DNA of 64,000 bases from Halonotius roseus (lineage in GTDB: Archaea; Halobacteriota; Halobacteria; Halobacteriales; Haloferacaceae), in the NCBI RefSeq assembly GCF_006861655.1, contig NZ_SESI01000004.1, forward strand, positions 1 to 64,000, given 5' to 3'. The translations under genes were made by a program, and so were the position numbers. This document shows, piece by piece, positions 61,673 through 64,000 of the stretch (positions are counted from its first letter, which is position 1; the number at the start of each line of letters is the position of its first letter). The notes under the pieces were generated by a model that was not told the DNA's origin, did no database searches, and saw only the letters and a list, made by a program, of their open reading frames with translations.

Positions 61673-61682
61673 CCTACAGGCA
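61671..61682. promoter_or_regulatory. Palindrome TGCCT-AC-AGGCA, candidate operator
   Basis: A perfect 5-bp inverted repeat with two-base spacer begins at the end of the TATA box and ends 12 bases before the ATG. It would lie under RNA polymerase in a leaderless gene, so it fits a repressor site. Confidence 0.45.
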
Positions 61683-61694
61683 AAACGATCGAGT

Positions 61695-62660
61695 ATGCCA
61701 CCCGTCGTTGTCAACGACGATCCGATGATCCGTGCTGAGACGCTCGAAACTGTGCTTGGTGAGGCTGTTACTGTCGTGACGGCCGACCTCCAGACCACCG
61801 ACGACATCATCGAGGCGGCTGCCGACGCCGCGGGGCTCGTTGTCGACGTTCAGACAGACGTGCCGGCGGCGGTCTTCGAGGCCTGTGAAAACCTCCAGAT
61901 CGTCGCCCGCGCGGGCGTCGGCGTCGACGGCGTCGATATCCCCGCCGCCGCCGACCACGGCGTCACCGTCGTCAACGTCCCTGACTACTGTCGTGAGGAG
62001 GTCTCGACGCACGCCGTCTCGTTGCTGTTGGCGTCGATCCGTCGGCTGAATGTCTACGATCGATCGGTGAAGCGTGGCCGATGGGACTGGGAGGATGGCG
62101 CGCCGATCCACCGGCTGACCGGCGAGACGGTCGGCTTCCTCTCGTTTGGTCAGTTGGCGAAGGCGACCGCCGAGAAGCTGTCGGGATTCAACTGTGAGGT
62201 CGTTGCCGCTGACCCCTACGTTGACAGCGAGGAGATGGCCGACCACGGTGTCGAGAAAGTCCCGCTTGACGAACTGCTCGAAACGGCGGATCACGTCTCG
62301 ATTCACGCGCCGCTGACCGATGATACCCGCCATCTCTTCGACCGCGATGCGTTCCGCAAGATGAGCGACACCGCCGTCCTGGTCAACGTTGGTCGCGGTC
62401 CGATCGTCAAGGAGGAGGCGTTGGTCTGGGCACTTGAGCACGACGAGATCGCTGCCGCCGGTCTTGACGTGCTCGAAGACGAGCCGCTGACGGACTCGCC
62501 GCTGGCCAACCGCGACGATGTGATCCTCACGCCGCATGCCGCCTTCTACTCGGAGGAGTCGCTGACGGATCTCAACGAACACATCGGCAACGATATCCTG
62601 TCGGTCTTCGACGGCGAAACACCCGCCGGCTACATTGATCCTGAGGCCGACTGGCTGTAG
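61695..62660 (+). CDS. CtBP-like D-2-hydroxyacid dehydrogenase family protein
   Basis: The product is 321 residues. It has the D-isomer dehydrogenase layout: ARAGVGVDGVDIPAAADHGV, YCREEVSTHAVSLLLA, VLVNVGRGPIVKEEALVWAL and LDVLEDEPLTDSPL, ending TPHAAFYSEESL, the CtBP form of the catalytic histidine region. The Rossmann glycine motif is VGFLSFGQLAKA, which lacks the usual GxGxxG, so cofactor binding may be altered. Substrate unknown. Confidence 0.87.
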   Translation: MPPVVVNDDPMIRAETLETVLGEAVTVVTADLQTTDDIIEAAADAAGLVVDVQTDVPAAVFEACENLQIVARAGVGVDGVDIPAAADHGVTVVNVPDYCREEVSTHAVSLLLASIRRLNVYDRSVKRGRWDWEDGAPIHRLTGETVGFLSFGQLAKATAEKLSGFNCEVVAADPYVDSEEMADHGVEKVPLDELLETADHVSIHAPLTDDTRHLFDRDAFRKMSDTAVLVNVGRGPIVKEEALVWALEHDEIAAAGLDVLEDEPLTDSPLANRDDVILTPHAAFYSEESLTDLNEHIGNDILSVFDGETPAGYIDPEADWL

Positions 62661-62701
62661 GTCGACGCCGGGGATTCGGCAGCGGCGACCGCGACGGCAA
62701 C

Positions 62702-62708
62702 GTTTAGA
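62702..62708 (+). promoter_or_regulatory. TATA box for MBL-fold gene
   Basis: The sequence GTTTAGA is 27 nt upstream of the ATG at 62733. Confidence 0.5.
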
Positions 62709-62732
62709 ACGGCTCAGCCCAGATAGCCGACC

Positions 62733-63572
62733 ATGACAGTTAGCGACTGGGGCGACTGGCTCCCGAAGGCCGTCGCCGACGCCGACCCCGAGACCGTCGC
62801 CGTCTGGTATCTCGGCTGCAACGGGTTCGTGATCAAGGGTAGTGAGGGGACGACGATCTGGATCGATCCCTACGTCGGCTTGGGCGACCCGCCGCGAACG
62901 ATCCGGATGATCCCGGTGCCGTTCGATCCCGAGGATGTGCCGGAATCGGGAGCCGACGCCGTGTTGGCGACCCACGAACACACCGACCACACTCACGGCC
63001 CGAGTCAGGGGCCGATTCTTGAGCGAACCGGTGCCGACTTCTACGCACCTGACGACAGCCTCAGCGTCGCCTTCGACGACGAGGAGTGGCTCGACAGCTA
63101 CGATATCTCGGACTCGCAGTTCACCGAGGTCACAGAGGGCGACAGCATCGAGATCGGGGAGTTCACGATCGACGTGGTCGAAACCCATGACCCGGATTCG
63201 ACCCATCCGGTCGGCTACGTGATCCAACACGCCTCGGGGACGATCTTCCACGCCGGCGACAGCAAGCCAGCCGACAGCTTTGCCGAGTTGGGCGACCAGT
63301 ACGATATCGATCTCGGAATTCTCGCCTTCGGGGCCATCGGCAACATCCCCGACAAGGAAACCCGCGAGCCGGTGCGGACGAAGTGGTATGCGACCGAAAA
63401 CGAGACGGTGAAATCCGCCTCGGATCTCCAACTCGATCGCCTGTTGCCGACCCACTGGGATATGTGGAAAGGGATGACCGCCGATCCGACTGTGCTCCAC
63501 CACCACGCCGCTTCCTACGAGTATCCGCAGGAACTGGAGATCGTTGAGATCGGCGACCGGGTCGAGCTCTGA
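62733..63572 (+). CDS. Metallo-beta-lactamase fold hydrolase (UlaG-like)
   Basis: The product is 279 residues. The metal motif is VLATHEHTDHTHGPSQ (HxHxDH), followed by HDPDSTHPVGYVIQ (His), TIFHAGDSKPAD (Asp) and PTHWDMWKG (His). The UlaG-like family cleaves cyclic esters such as L-ascorbate-6-phosphate lactone; that substrate is unlikely here, so function is open. A five-T run at 63644-63648 could terminate the transcript. Confidence 0.88.
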   Translation: MTVSDWGDWLPKAVADADPETVAVWYLGCNGFVIKGSEGTTIWIDPYVGLGDPPRTIRMIPVPFDPEDVPESGADAVLATHEHTDHTHGPSQGPILERTGADFYAPDDSLSVAFDDEEWLDSYDISDSQFTEVTEGDSIEIGEFTIDVVETHDPDSTHPVGYVIQHASGTIFHAGDSKPADSFAELGDQYDIDLGILAFGAIGNIPDKETREPVRTKWYATENETVKSASDLQLDRLLPTHWDMWKGMTADPTVLHHHAASYEYPQELEIVEIGDRVEL

Positions 63573-63740
63573 TCGGATGAGTGAGGGCTAGCCATCACAC
63601 TCGGCTGTTGCCCGGAATACAACTATCTTGTTCAATTCTGGTGTTTTTGTCCATATTTAATGACGAGCAAAGCTTGTATATACACATATAAACGTATCCA
63701 TACGTACACACCAACAGTTAAGTCGGTTGCCAACATCGGG

Positions 63741-64000
63741 ATGTATGAAGTCAAAACGAGAAACACACAACAGGCGTTGTGTGATTACAGGGAGAACAAC
63801 ACAATGATGACTGACTACGACTTCCCAGTGTGGTTCTGGGATCCGGAGACGACCGACGAAGACCGCAGCAACTGGATGACCCAAGAGCGGTGTCGCCGCC
63901 AGGCGATGCGCCAGCAGACCGCCTACCGCCGCCGCATGGAACGATCCGCCGAGCGACGGGCACGACGCGAGGCGGCCAGCCCGGCGACAGTCGCCGTTGA
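63741..64000 (+). CDS. Partial small protein rich in W and R, cut by window end
   Basis: A frame from ATG at 63741 runs past the window end without a stop. An internal ATG at 63804 (MMTDYDFPVWFWDPETTDED) has GGGAG ten bases upstream. The product has an aromatic N terminus (PVWFWDP), then an arginine- and glutamine-rich helix (RCRRQAMRQQTAYRRRMERS). No family recognised. The TATA-like AGTTAAG near 63715 would give a leaderless start at 63741. Confidence 0.5.
   Translation, partial: MYEVKTRNTQQALCDYRENNTMMTDYDFPVWFWDPETTDEDRSNWMTQERCRRQAMRQQTAYRRRMERSAERRARREAASPATVAV

Noticed and set aside
61674..63506. 610-residue minus-strand ORF over the CtBP-like and MBL genes
   Set aside because: It spans two well-supported genes and their intergenic promoter on the opposite strand and shows no recognisable domain.

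Overview
The window is chromosomal DNA from a halophilic archaeon (class Halobacteria). The evidence is a very acidic proteome, GC-rich third codon positions, archaeal information genes (TBP, TFS-type zinc ribbon, Dph2), an archaeal MAT, and many haloarchaea-typical families (DUF63, DUF3209, DUF5804, DUF2797, 7TM histidine kinases). Many genes have a TATA box about 25-30 nt upstream of the start codon, the geometry of leaderless haloarchaeal transcripts. Genus cannot be fixed from sequence alone.

Layout. 1-5 kb: the 3' part of a 5S rRNA (end of an rRNA operon), a DUF1508 protein, a YchF-type GTPase, a CinA C-terminal-type amidase, an HTH/membrane-protein pair, an ArsR/PadR regulator pair behind a tiny upstream ORF, and convergent tbp. 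5.5-8 kb: an ABC importer operon of the nitrate/sulfonate/taurine type with an inverted repeat between TATA box and start codon. 8-17 kb: housekeeping genes (DUF63, IMPase-like phosphatase, F420:NADP oxidoreductase, HAD phosphatase, archaemetzincin, a TumE-type toxin-antitoxin pair, CDF transporter, MscS channel). 16.8-18.5 kb: the gluconeogenic pair FBPase and class I aldolase.

18.6-39 kb is a large corrin-ring (vitamin B12) locus. One minus-strand operon runs cbiT-cbiL-cbiF-cbiG-cbiH-cbiH-ferredoxin-(LAGLIDADG-like protein)-cbiX with overlapping or nearly overlapping genes. A second runs cobN-cbiC-cbiE-vapB-vapC-cbiA, so a toxin-antitoxin pair sits inside it. It is divergent from chlID across about 31 bp. 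The two blocks are separated by an AT-rich patch with small membrane proteins and a broken toxin-antitoxin locus, a TFS paralogue and a small MscS-like protein. The pathway combines an early-cobalt CbiX chelatase with a late CobN/ChlID chelatase. No CbiJ/CobK reductase or CbiD is recognisable in the window.

39-54 kb: glutamate dehydrogenase, thioredoxin-like protein, cysteine synthase, two sensor kinases, SAM synthetase, CYTH protein, SlyD-like isomerase with a GGM-rich tail, TSUP permease, esterase, Lrp regulator and amidohydrolase. 53.7-58.5 kb: a candidate inorganic-carbon module, comprising a divergent beta-carbonic-anhydrase-like protein, DabB (NDH-1 antiporter-like membrane subunit) and DabA (DUF2309, with Zn ligands C310, D312, H493 and C508). 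An AT-rich regulatory region with three TGTTCT-type half sites precedes dabB. 58.6-64 kb: dph2, a third sensor kinase, a CtBP-like dehydrogenase, an MBL-fold hydrolase and a small protein truncated by the window end.

The observations most worth a second look are the apparently domesticated, active-site-dead LAGLIDADG-like protein in the B12 operon, the Dab/carbonic-anhydrase-like locus and its candidate operators, and the vapBC pair embedded in the cobalamin operon.
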